Source of the DNA: Candidatus Yonathbacteria bacterium CG17_big_fil_post_rev_8_21_14_2_50_43_9
GTDB lineage: Bacteria; Patescibacteriota; Minisyncoccia; Phycocordibacterales; UBA1550
Assembly: GCA_002771015.1 (NCBI GenBank)
Contig: PCUO01000009.1
Span: 31,206-49,348, forward strand
Reading direction: 5' to 3'
DNA length: 18,143 bases
This document shows positions 1 through 5,888 of the stretch, one piece after another. Each line of letters starts with the position of its first letter. Position 1 is the first letter of the stretch. The notes under the pieces are model-generated. The model searched no databases, was not told the origin of the DNA, and worked only from the letters and a program-made list of their open reading frames with translations. The translations under genes were made by a program, and so were the position numbers.

Positions 1-772
1 GAAATAAAATAGATGAAATAAGAACGATAGATGTCCCAACACCAGGGATAAGGGCTGTCACCGTCGCCACACTACCCCAAAAGACAGGATTTGGAACTCC
101 AAAAACAGCAAGCCCTATCGCCGTCAAAACGCCTTGTACGAGCGCGACGGAAATACTCCCAAGCACCACAGAGTTGATAGCAAGTTCAAGTTTGCGAAAA
201 ATTGTTTCATCGTACACATCAGAAAGAGGACTAAGCGCAATCACAGACTTCCTAAGCTCGTGCCCATCCTTGAACAAATAATAAAGCGCAATGAAAAGAA
301 CGATAATACCGACCATTATTTTTGCAACATTTGAAAAAACAGTGCCGAGGTGTTTTATAAGAAAACTCAATCCTTGTTCCATGTATTGTCCAAAATCAAG
401 AGACTCGGCAGGGAGGAATGGTATCCACGTTTCTCGCACTATATCTTCTGTGGCTCTCAATAGTCCGCCTGCTCCACCATTATCTGTTAGAGACGAGTAT
501 AGCGATGTTGCCTCCTGAAAAATTTGCGTGCTTAAAAATATTACTGGCACGACAATCACAACAAGGACAAACGCAGTGGTTATGAGAGCGGAGATTCCTC
601 GGCTTTCACGAAGTGCTGATAAAACCCTCTTATGCACGGGAGAAAAGATCGTTGCAAAAATCACCCCTAAAATTAGAGCGTACAAAAACGGCTCAAAAAT
701 AAAAAATGTGATAATGGACATCCCCACAAGGAGTGTGACGAGGAAGTGTAGTTCTGATTTTTGATAACTCAT
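1..772 (-). CDS. AI-2E/PerM-family transporter, 3' end cut by window edge
   Basis: Reading leftward from ATG at 770-772 gives 257 open codons beginning MSYQKSELHFLVTLLV and running off the window, so the C-terminus is missing. The protein is strongly hydrophobic: two membrane segments near the N-terminus, a third near residues 65-85, then a soluble stretch, then the segment ending LFIALYYLFKDG. The part GSISVALVQG followed by GVPNPVFWG and ALIPGVGTS is the hallmark of the AI-2E transporter (formerly DUF20, PerM/YdiK/TqsA) family of polytopic inner-membrane permeases, usually 330-370 residues. Substrates of most members are unknown, so AI-2 export should not be assumed. The start lies 10 nt after the stop of the TerC-like gene, so the two are probably one minus-strand operon. 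There is no Shine-Dalgarno sequence before the ATG. Confidence 0.88.
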   Translation of the reverse strand, partial: MSYQKSELHFLVTLLVGMSIITFFIFEPFLYALILGVIFATIFSPVHKRVLSALRESRGISALITTAFVLVVIVVPVIFLSTQIFQEATSLYSSLTDNGGAGGLLRATEDIVRETWIPFLPAESLDFGQYMEQGLSFLIKHLGTVFSNVAKIMVGIIVLFIALYYLFKDGHELRKSVIALSPLSDVYDETIFRKLELAINSVVLGSISVALVQGVLTAIGLAVFGVPNPVFWGSVATVTALIPGVGTSIVLISSILF

Positions 773-782
773 AGTTTTTTAA

Positions 783-1736
783 TTATATCGTGTTTTTGCC
801 GTTTAATCTATTTTCCGCAACAGAGAGCCACAAGAAATAGCCGACAACAGTGATTGTAACTACTGGCGAAAACCATGCTGGAATGTGCGCCACAAATGTC
901 TCGAGAATCATCACAAACCCCAGGAAACCAATAGAGTACATTGCGCCATTTTTCAAGTAACTGTACGAGCGAATACGCTCAACCCCAAAAACAGTGAGCT
1001 GACGCACTACAATAGCGCCAATACCAGTACCAATAAGTATCATCGGCACTGACGTAGTGAACGCAAATGCGCCAACTACGCCGTCAATACTAAACACCGT
1101 GTCAAGAACCTCCAGAAAAAGCACCTTTGACCAGTCCGACATAGAACTGTGCTCGCCAAAAGCAATGATTCGCTCCTCAATAATTTGCGCATTGTCTTTA
1201 AACCCTTGTGTTATAAAAAAGATACTAAAACCTACAGCTGTTGCAAGAGCGAGATGCATTGGATTCTCTAAAATTGACTTGTTTATTTCATAAAGAACAC
1301 CCACGAGTAGAAGCGCTGCTATTGAATAAAACCAAACCGCACCATATTTCTGAATATATTGTTCGTGCGGAAGCCCAAAGTTTTTGTCTTCCATAAAAAG
1401 CCAATGCGCCCAAAGAAGAATAAGGAACATCCCGCCAGCTATCATAATTATCGGTGTTGCTTCAAGGACTGCGACGGTAACAGAAGGGTCATTCTGCCAA
1501 ATTACAGAAATAGCGCCAAAAAAACTTAGATTCGGAGTAGAGAGGTATACAATTATAGACGGCAAAACCCCGCGCACAACTAAGACGGCAAAAAGAATTC
1601 CCCATGTAAGGAAAAATCTCCTAGCTCGACGACTCTTCATTGTTGAAAGCACGTCAGCATTAACAACAGCGTTGTCAATACTCATCACTGTTTCAAAAAT
1701 TACGAGCCCGAAAATTATGAGGAAAAGTTCAAACAT
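783..1736 (-). CDS. TerC-superfamily integral membrane protein (DUF475)
   Basis: A 317-residue polytopic membrane protein. The N-terminal segment MFELFLIIFGLVIFETVMSI is followed by DNAVVNADVL, and a second copy-like acidic motif occurs in EVLDTVFSIDGVVGAFA. Paired acidic residues inside membrane helices are typical of the TerC/DUF475 superfamily, linked to tellurium resistance operons and, for other branches, manganese export. I see about eight to nine hydrophobic segments. An in-frame ATG four codons upstream (at 1748) overlaps the TATGAT box at 1744-1749. I therefore prefer the ATG at 1736, which would give a leaderless message. It is followed by the AI-2E permease 10 nt downstream. A divalent metal role is plausible from family knowledge but not shown here. 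Confidence 0.85.
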   Translation of the reverse strand: MFELFLIIFGLVIFETVMSIDNAVVNADVLSTMKSRRARRFFLTWGILFAVLVVRGVLPSIIVYLSTPNLSFFGAISVIWQNDPSVTVAVLEATPIIMIAGGMFLILLWAHWLFMEDKNFGLPHEQYIQKYGAVWFYSIAALLLVGVLYEINKSILENPMHLALATAVGFSIFFITQGFKDNAQIIEERIIAFGEHSSMSDWSKVLFLEVLDTVFSIDGVVGAFAFTTSVPMILIGTGIGAIVVRQLTVFGVERIRSYSYLKNGAMYSIGFLGFVMILETFVAHIPAWFSPVVTITVVGYFLWLSVAENRLNGKNTI

Positions 1737-1743
1737 TGTGTTT

Positions 1744-1749
1744 ATCATA
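1744..1749 (-). promoter_or_regulatory. -10 box 7 nt before the TerC-like start
   Basis: Minus strand TATGAT followed by 7 nt and then the ATG at 1734-1736. This spacing puts the transcription start at or next to the start codon. The -35 region is poor (TTTTCT at 17 bp). Confidence 0.45.
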
Positions 1750-1761
1750 ACGCATAATTGA

Positions 1762-1793
1762 GCAAAAGAAAAACCCGAGCTTGTGGCTCGGGT
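1762..1793 (-). terminator. Rho-independent terminator of the 112-residue orphan gene
   Basis: Minus strand hairpin ACCCGAGC-CACAA-GCTCGGGT, a perfect 8-bp stem, followed by TTTTTCTTTT. It lies just downstream of the stop at 1811 and upstream of the TerC-like gene, so it separates the two units. Confidence 0.85.
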
Positions 1794-1810
1794 AATTGTT
1801 GTTTACAGAA

Positions 1811-2149
1811 CTATTGAATTATATGTCCAGCGGGGCAGTAGTCATAGACGCTAGACAGGAACTGTTCAAGCATCGTTGTGTCTATCCCCTTATCTGCCAA
1901 TTCAATACAAGTTTCCTCCAAAAAAACAATTATGAATTCGAGGTACAAATAATCAAATTTCACGCATGCCTTTCTCTTTGATGAAGCGAGTTTTTGGAAA
2001 AAATCTCCATTTCTGAAATCAGGGACAGTTGTTCCTCTTTGCCATTCCTCTTCCCAGACCAGCTGTAAAAGGAAAGCTGAATCGGGTGCCTCAGTGGGCT
2101 CAAAAGAAATGACAAGCTCACACTTTTTTGGATAAAATTGTACGTCCAT
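1811..2149 (-). CDS. Hypothetical protein, 112 residues, with very strong ribosome binding site
   Basis: I do not recognise this protein. It starts MDVQFYPKKCELVISFEPTE, is soluble, is rich in aromatic and acidic residues, and has four cysteines without a CxxC pair. It has no signal peptide or clear membrane span, although LYLEFIIVFLEET is moderately hydrophobic. The coding call rests mainly on its signals. AAGGAGGTG, a near-complete complement of the 16S 3' end, sits 6 nt upstream of the ATG. A promoter with a perfect TATAAT lies at 2212-2217, and a strong terminator lies at 1762-1793. It therefore looks like an independent monocistronic gene. It is one of only three genes here with a clear Shine-Dalgarno sequence. 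Confidence 0.7.
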   Translation of the reverse strand: MDVQFYPKKCELVISFEPTEAPDSAFLLQLVWEEEWQRGTTVPDFRNGDFFQKLASSKRKACVKFDYLYLEFIIVFLEETCIELADKGIDTTMLEQFLSSVYDYCPAGHIIQ

Positions 2150-2211
2150 ATCACACCTCCTTCATCTTCGTAAAGTTAAGGAACAAAATGTGACCAGCGA
2201 CAACTGTATTT

Positions 2212-2240
2212 ATTATAGGATAATTAGGAAGCTGACGCAA
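2212..2240 (-). promoter_or_regulatory. Promoter of the 112-residue orphan gene
   Basis: Minus strand TTGCGT (2235-2240), 17-bp spacer, TATAAT (2212-2217). The predicted start near 2205 gives a leader of about 55 nt ending in the strong ribosome binding site. Confidence 0.6.
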
Positions 2241-2253
2241 TTACCAGAGGATA

Positions 2254-2284
2254 TCGGTCACGAATCACTAAGTATTTTGCTTCG
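2254..2284 (-). repeat. Isolated copy of the end module of the tRNA-linked repeat
   Basis: The minus strand of this 31-nt stretch (CGAAGCAAAATACTTAGTGA, then TTCGTGACCGA) matches 18041-18071 on the plus strand with a single mismatch by eye. That second site is the distal end of the element after tRNA-Cys. A more divergent version lies at 2354-2376. The copy here has no attached tRNA 3' sequence. Confidence 0.75.
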
Positions 2285-2353
2285 AGTTGCTCCAAATTCA
2301 AATATTGACGAACAGAGCTCTAGACTAGCGTGTGGTCACAAAAAGGACAAAAG

Positions 2354-2490
2354 GCTCTCGGTCACGGGTTACTAGGTGTGCTCGTGTGAGTTACACACTG
2401 TGCGCGCTAAGTACCCGCTACCCCGTCTCACTGTCGCTTCGCGACATGTTCCGGCTTTCGATTCTCCACACAAAGCAAGCAGTTGCTTTG
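2354..2490 (-). repeat. tRNA-linked repeat element, copy next to tRNA-Ala
   Basis: Read on the minus strand away from tRNA-Ala, the order is as follows. First, hairpin CAAAGCAA-CTGC-TTGCTTTG (2471-2490). Then an inverted copy of the tRNA T-arm, GGAGAATCGAA (2457-2467). Then hairpin GTCGC-GAA-GCGAC (2433-2445), then AGTGAGACGGGGTAGCG, and finally the end module CTAGTAACCCGTGACCGAGAGC (2354-2375). The same order with closely similar sequence occurs after tRNA-Cys at 17941-18074. No open reading frame fits. Within the wider gap 2150-2543, apart from this element, the promoter at 2212 and the copy at 2254, I see nothing else. Confidence 0.75.
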
Positions 2491-2554
2491 CCTCGGGTCC
2501 ACAAATTAAAAACACCAGCTTTGAAGCTGGTGTTTTTAATTTGTGGACCCGAGG
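2491..2554. repeat. Perfect 31-bp inverted repeat containing the tRNA-Ala terminator
   Basis: Arms 2491-2521 and 2524-2554 are exact reverse complements with a 2-nt centre. The right arm includes the last 11 nt of tRNA-Ala, so the left arm is an inverted copy of the tRNA 3' end plus its flank. The core 2508-2537 (AAAAACACCAGCTT, 2-nt loop, AAGCTGGTGTTTTT) is a good bidirectional Rho-independent terminator for tRNA-Ala. The extra arm length is not needed for termination and comes from the inverted duplication. Confidence 0.9.
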
Positions 2555-2617
2555 AGAATCGAACTCCTTACCTCCGGAGTGCAAAACCGGCGCTCTAGCC
2601 AGGTGAGCTACGGGCCC
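2544..2617 (-). tRNA. tRNA-Ala(TGC)
   Basis: Minus strand cloverleaf with acceptor GGGCCCG/CGGGTCC. It contains the G3-U70 wobble pair that identifies tRNA-Ala. The D arm is GCTC/GAGC, the anticodon loop TTTGCAC (anticodon TGC), the T arm AGGAG-TTCGATT-CTCCT, and A73. The anticodon stem has a U-U mismatch at 31-39. CCA is not encoded, since CAA follows. Length is 74 nt. A second copy of its first 21 nt lies 114 bp upstream. Confidence 0.95.
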
Positions 2618-2711
2618 AGATATCAAAACATTACTTTAGCAAACTTACCTGGATTTTCACAGCGCCGGTTTTGAAACCGACGACTATTATTCCTCTCAGC
2701 AGAGCCTCATG

Positions 2712-2732
2712 GCCAGGTGAGCTACGGGCCCA
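2712..2732 (-). pseudogene. tRNA-Ala 5'-half fragment
   Basis: These 21 nt are identical to 2598-2618, the 5' acceptor strand and D arm of tRNA-Ala, in the same orientation. The following sequence does not form an anticodon arm or a matching 3' acceptor strand. On the opposite strand, 2664-2675 repeats GCGCCGGTTTTG from the tRNA-Ala anticodon arm. I read this as a rearranged remnant of a second tRNA-Ala copy, not a working tRNA. The rest of 2619-2838 is AT-rich with no gene. Confidence 0.7.
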
Positions 2733-2838
2733 TTCACTACATTTAACAATTAACTTGTGACATGTGACAAATTCAAACCCATTTGTGCGGTTCAATTGTC
2801 AATTATTTTTAGTCAAATGTTGCCCCGTCTATAATACC

Positions 2839-3804
2839 TTATTTTTTCCTTAATGCAAGGGTGAGCACGTAATCAACGAATTCGGGTAGGGTAAGTCCAT
2901 TAAGCGCAAGAGACTTCATAAGGAGCGATGTGTCAGTAAGTCCTGGAAGTGTATTTACCTCTAAAAGACACGGACCTTCTTCTGTCAAGATAAAATCGTA
3001 TCTTGCATAATGTCGAGCGCCAAGGTGGGCGTGGGCGCGGAGAGCAGACTCTTCAAGAGCTCTGCGCTCTACATCACTCATACGCGCAGGACCGACTGGA
3101 TGCGTCAGATTCCTATATTTTTGATCATACTCAAAAAGTTTACCAATTGGTAGTAGTATTTCGAGTGGTGGCGTCGCATACGAACCAACTCCACTTGAAG
3201 AATCAACGACGCCTATAGTAACCTCACGCCCACTCACGTACTCCTCAATCATTGCTTTCTCCGAGTACGCGAGAGCGCGCTCTATCGCGTACACTAGTTC
3301 GCGATCTGTGTGAGCAAGCGAAATCCCAACAGATGAACCTCCTGAAAGTGGCTTCACCACATACGGAGCCTTTATCTCTGACCCGACGCGAGCCACAACC
3401 TCACTCACCTCCTCGCCTCGCGAAACAACGAGCCCACGTGGGACCTTGATGCCGACAGAAGAAAAGTATTTTTTCGCGAGATCCTTGTTCATCCCAATAG
3501 CAGATGGCATCGCTGTAGAACCAGTGTACGGAATATTAAAAAGCTCAAGAACTTTTTGCACCTTGCCGTCCTCGCCAAACTCGCCATGAAGAGCATTAAA
3601 AACAATATCGACATGTTGAGCAAGTTTCGCCGGGCTCGTTGGTCTGCCGTCTATGTGCCACTCGCCAGCGTTTGTGATAAGGATGTCATGTGGTTCGTAT
3701 TTATCTGAAGGAAGCGCCGAAAGCACGTTTCCGCCAGTACGAAGCGACACATGGTACTCGCTACCAAGCCCGCCGCGCATAACACCGACCCGAAGTTTTT
3801 GCAT
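2839..3804 (-). CDS. ddl: D-alanine--D-alanine ligase
   Basis: Cytoplasmic ATP-grasp enzyme that joins two D-alanines for the peptidoglycan stem peptide. From the ATG at 3804 it has 321 residues, the usual family size. Diagnostic parts in order: HGEFGEDGKVQ followed by LELFNIPYTGS (N-terminal substrate domain); PYVVKPLSGGSSVGI (ATP-grasp Lys and Gly/Ser loop); EEYVSGREVTIGV; and near the C-terminus EVNTLPGLTDTSL, with the metal-binding Glu-Asn and the D-Ala site. An in-frame ATG five codons upstream lies across the -10 box, so MQKLRVGVMRGG is the better start and would be leaderless. No clear terminator follows, so transcription may continue toward tRNA-Ala. Together with alr at 6375 it forms the D-Ala-D-Ala branch. 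Confidence 0.95.
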   Translation of the reverse strand: MQKLRVGVMRGGLGSEYHVSLRTGGNVLSALPSDKYEPHDILITNAGEWHIDGRPTSPAKLAQHVDIVFNALHGEFGEDGKVQKVLELFNIPYTGSTAMPSAIGMNKDLAKKYFSSVGIKVPRGLVVSRGEEVSEVVARVGSEIKAPYVVKPLSGGSSVGISLAHTDRELVYAIERALAYSEKAMIEEYVSGREVTIGVVDSSSGVGSYATPPLEILLPIGKLFEYDQKYRNLTHPVGPARMSDVERRALEESALRAHAHLGARHYARYDFILTEEGPCLLEVNTLPGLTDTSLLMKSLALNGLTLPEFVDYVLTLALRKK

Positions 3805-3810
3805 AAGTGT

Positions 3811-3816
3811 ATTATA
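3811..3816 (-). promoter_or_regulatory. -10 box 6 nt before the ddl start
   Basis: Perfect TATAAT on the minus strand, followed by ACACTT and the ATG at 3802-3804. The A of the ATG falls where transcription should begin, implying a leaderless ddl message. The -35 region (TTCGTA) is weak. Confidence 0.6.
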
Positions 3817-3847
3817 CAATAGACAACCACAGTTACGAAAGCCTGTA

Positions 3848-3875
3848 TTGATTTTCGGGTCATTTCTGATAGTAT
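3848..3875 (+). promoter_or_regulatory. Promoter of tRNA-Leu(CAA)
   Basis: TTGATT (3848-3853), 16-bp spacer, TAGTAT (3870-3875). The predicted start near 3882 lies about 15 nt before the mature tRNA 5' end. Confidence 0.6.
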
Positions 3876-3896
3876 GAGCAAGTATTTATATTGATT

Positions 3897-3977
3897 GCCG
3901 GAATGGTGGAATGGTATACACGTGCGACTCAAAATCGCATGCCGCAAGGCTTGTGGGTTCAAGTCCCACTTCCGGCA
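3897..3977 (+). tRNA. tRNA-Leu(CAA)
   Basis: Class II tRNA with acceptor GCCGGAA/TTCCGGC, anticodon loop CTCAAAA (anticodon CAA), long variable arm TGCCGCAAGGCTT, T arm GTGGG-TTCAAGT-CCCAC and A73. It is followed by CCT, so CCA is not fully encoded. 81 nt. Confidence 0.95.
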
Positions 3978-3979
3978 CC

Positions 3980-4104
3980 TTAAACGGCTCAAATGGGAAG
4001 AAATGAGCCCGTTCTGCGTTCTCTTGCACTTTCCATTCTTGGAAAGCTCTGTGCTTCGCACAGCGGCGTACGTAGCACGCGCGAGGGAACGCTAGCCATT
4101 ACCG
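3980..4104 (+). other. Hairpin-rich gap after tRNA-Leu; possible diverged tRNA-linked repeat
   Basis: No gene is visible. In order there is a hairpin AACGGCTCA...TGAGCCCGTT (one bulge), a hairpin CTTTCCA-TTCT-TGGAAAG, then CTGTGC-TTC-GCACAG, then CGGCGTACGTAGCACGCG, ending GCCATTACCGATT. The order (terminator-like hairpin, small hairpin, short GC hairpin, GC-rich run, ACCGA end) resembles the elements after tRNA-Ala and tRNA-Cys. Sequence identity is low and there is no inverted T-arm copy, so kinship is only a suggestion. Confidence 0.35.
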
Positions 4105-4107
4105 ATT

Positions 4108-4190
4108 TTGAAAATAGGTTATAACTTGGTATAGTAAAGACACAAATGAAAAAAAGGGTTCGACTGAAGGTCGAGCTTTTTTGTATATAG
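4108..4190 (+). promoter_or_regulatory. Promoter driving a very short transcript with a 14-codon ORF
   Basis: TTGAAA (4108-4113), 16-bp spacer, TATAGT (4130-4135), predicted start about 4142. The ATG at 4146 opens a 14-codon frame, MKKRVRLKVELFCI, which stops at 4188-4190. The frame contains the terminator hairpin at 4158-4176, so most transcripts should end near 4182. This could be a roughly 40-nt RNA, a leader-peptide relic or a decayed gene start. Confidence 0.35.
4149..4182. terminator. Bidirectional terminator between tRNA-Leu region and peroxiredoxin
   Basis: Hairpin GTTCGAC-TGAAG-GTCGAGC (7 bp, one G-U) with A7 on the left and T6 on the right, so it can work on both strands. On the minus strand it ends the peroxiredoxin gene, which stops at 4207. 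Confidence 0.85.
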
Positions 4191-4206
4191 TCAATTGTTC
4201 CCCCAT

Positions 4207-4827
4207 CTAGATCTTCCCCACCAAATCCAATCCTGGCTTCAATGTGTCATCGCCTGGCTCCCAGCTTGCTGGGCACACATTGCCACCGTGCTCACGAACA
4301 AACTTTGCCGCCTGCAGTTTGCGCACAAGCTCCTTTGCGTTGCGACCAACGCTGTTATCATTTACTTCCACGATACGCAAAATTCCGTCTGGATCAACTA
4401 CGAATGTTCCACGGAGTGAGAGACCTTCCTCGGGAATGTACGTGCCAAAAATGTGACATAGCTCACGACGAGTATCAGAAAGCATTGGGAACTTTATTTT
4501 CTTGATAGCTTCAGAGGTGTCATGCCACGCCTTGTGAACAAACACCGTGTCAGTAGAAACTGAAAGCACTTCTCCTCCGAGCTTTTGAATTTCTGCGTAG
4601 TTATCCGCCATCTCCTCAAGCTCTGTTGGGCAAACAAACGTAAAGTCCGCTGGATAGAAAAAGAGAATGAGCCATTTCCCGCGGTAATCTGAAAGTTTAA
4701 TTTTTTTAATTTCTTCGTCATGGAACGCATCAACTTCTGTGTCTGGGATTTCGTGTCCTATTTCCGCAAACATTGGCATGTCCACCGAACACCCTCCGCA
4801 ACATTCATTAATATCTTTGTGTTTCAT
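4207..4827 (-). CDS. 2-Cys peroxiredoxin (AhpC/Prx1 type)
   Basis: Thiol peroxidase that reduces H2O2 and organic peroxides. From the ATG at 4827 it has 206 residues. The peroxidatic site is FFYPADFTFVCPTE with Cys66; the resolving Cys is in GGNVCPASW near residue 185. The frame stays open for 43 more codons upstream across AT-rich DNA, but that extension has no family similarity and would run past the start of miaA. MKHKDINECCGGCSVDMP is therefore the better N-terminus. This N-terminus is odd: it adds Cys9, Cys10 and Cys13 ahead of the usual peroxiredoxin fold. A TATATT box 12 nt before the ATG suggests a leader of about 6 nt. It is divergent from miaA and probably works with the SOD at 12922. 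Confidence 0.93.
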   Translation of the reverse strand: MKHKDINECCGGCSVDMPMFAEIGHEIPDTEVDAFHDEEIKKIKLSDYRGKWLILFFYPADFTFVCPTELEEMADNYAEIQKLGGEVLSVSTDTVFVHKAWHDTSEAIKKIKFPMLSDTRRELCHIFGTYIPEEGLSLRGTFVVDPDGILRIVEVNDNSVGRNAKELVRKLQAAKFVREHGGNVCPASWEPGDDTLKPGLDLVGKI

Positions 4828-4915
4828 ATAACTTGGTACAATATATTCTGCGTTCACTCGGAAATACAAATTCCATATTTGTATTTCACTCACGCCATTG
4901 AATATATGTAATAAT

Positions 4916-4943
4916 TTGTTAATTTGTAATATATAAGTAATAT
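4916..4943 (+). promoter_or_regulatory. Promoter of miaA
   Basis: TTGTTA (4916-4921), 16-bp spacer, TAATAT (4938-4943), then ACCAAA and the ATG at 4950. The 6-nt gap again predicts a leaderless message. The -10 match is only moderate and the region is AT-rich. Confidence 0.4.
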
Positions 4944-4949
4944 ACCAAA

Positions 4950-5849
4950 ATGGCACACAAACAGAAAGAAAGGGTCATCGCTGTCGTGGGCCCAACAGCG
5001 TCTGGGAAAAGCGCCTTGGCTGTAAAGATTGCTCGCCTTGTTAACGGGGAGATTATTTCTGCTGATTCACGACAGGTTTACACTGGGCTTGATATTGGTA
5101 CCGGAAAAGTGACCAAGCGAGAGATGAAGGGCGTCCCCCACCATCTATTTGATATTTCCAACCCCAAGAGCACGGTGTCCGTCGTACATTATGAGCGCCT
5201 CGCTACACGAGCGGTTCAAGATATTTTGAAACGAGGCAAGGTTCCTATCCTCTGCGGAGGCACGGGACAATACATTGATGCTGTTTTAACCTCCGTATCA
5301 TTTCCAGAGGTTCCACCAAATGCAAAACTGCGAAAAGAACTTGAAAAACTTTCCGCGGAAAAACTTTTTAAAAAATTGCAAAAAATGGATCCTGCGCGGG
5401 CAAAAACAATTGATGCAAAAAATCCACGACGGCTCATTCGCGCGATAGAAATAACGGCCTCACTCGGAAGCGTTCCAGCGCGCACGCCTGCGACCGAACG
5501 CTATAACACTCTTTACATAGGACTCACGCTTCCAAAAGAAGAACTTTACGCGCGGATTACCGCGCGCCTTCGCTCTCGAATAAAACGTGGAATGGTTGCT
5601 GAGGCGCGCAAACTCCATGAACAAGGGCTTTCGTGGAAACGAATGGAGTCGCTTGGGCTTGAGTATCGTTTTCTTGCGCAGTTTTTACAAAAGAAAACTA
5701 CAAAGAATGAAATGCTTGATTTACTCGAAATCGCAATTCGTCAATATTCAAAACGGCAGATGGTTTGGTTTAAGAGGAATAAAAGGATTAGGTGGGTTGA
5801 ACCAAAAGATAGGAAGATTTTTACGATAGTGAAAACTTTTTTAGGATAA
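4950..5849 (+). CDS. miaA: tRNA dimethylallyltransferase
   Basis: Transfers a dimethylallyl group to N6 of A37 in tRNAs that read UNN codons. 299 residues, complete. The P-loop GPTASGKS is at 14-21; SADSRQVYTGLDIGTGK at 38-53 carries the catalytic Asp and the DSRQVY motif; GGTGQY is at 103-108; RLIRAIEI and the C-terminal AIRQYSKRQMVWFKR are family signatures. The substrate tRNAs include the Leu, Cys, Trp and Tyr species encoded nearby, all of which have A37 in the sequence. The gene stands alone on the plus strand between divergent peroxiredoxin and a convergent small gene. The lysine-rich stretch 110-150 is the usual insertion domain. Confidence 0.96.
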   Translation: MAHKQKERVIAVVGPTASGKSALAVKIARLVNGEIISADSRQVYTGLDIGTGKVTKREMKGVPHHLFDISNPKSTVSVVHYERLATRAVQDILKRGKVPILCGGTGQYIDAVLTSVSFPEVPPNAKLRKELEKLSAEKLFKKLQKMDPARAKTIDAKNPRRLIRAIEITASLGSVPARTPATERYNTLYIGLTLPKEELYARITARLRSRIKRGMVAEARKLHEQGLSWKRMESLGLEYRFLAQFLQKKTTKNEMLDLLEIAIRQYSKRQMVWFKRNKRIRWVEPKDRKIFTIVKTFLG

Positions 5850-5875
5850 AAACACACACCCATAGTTTTTGGGTG
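5848..5875 (-). terminator. Terminator of the frameshifted 94-codon gene
   Basis: Minus strand CACCCA-AAAACTA-TGGGTG, then TGTGTTTTT. Stem of 6 bp just after the stop at 5889; it overlaps the miaA stop codon. Confidence 0.6.
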
Positions 5876-5888
5876 GTTGTAAGACGAA

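Noticed and set aside
1..764. Short plus-strand frames at the left edge.
   Set aside because: They are antisense to a long, clearly coding membrane permease on the minus strand.
2339..2376. Direct repeat of the tRNA-Ala 3' end at the far end of the Ala-linked element.
   Set aside because: The sequence after ACCGAGAGC (CTTTTGTCC...) shares only GTCC with the tRNA 3' end, which is not enough.
2332..2626. Overlapping open frames on both strands (76-88 codons) reading through the tRNA-Ala region.
   Set aside because: They run through a tRNA gene, its terminator palindrome and the repeat element; the similar peptides on both strands are produced by the perfect inverted repeat.
2640..2735. Second functional tRNA upstream of tRNA-Ala.
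   Set aside because: Only the 5' half matches. The would-be T loop has the wrong size and the 3' sequence cannot pair with the acceptor strand.
4828..4956. 43-codon N-terminal extension of peroxiredoxin starting at 4956.
   Set aside because: It would read through AT-rich promoter DNA and overlap the first codons of miaA; no peroxiredoxin similarity precedes MKHKDINECC.
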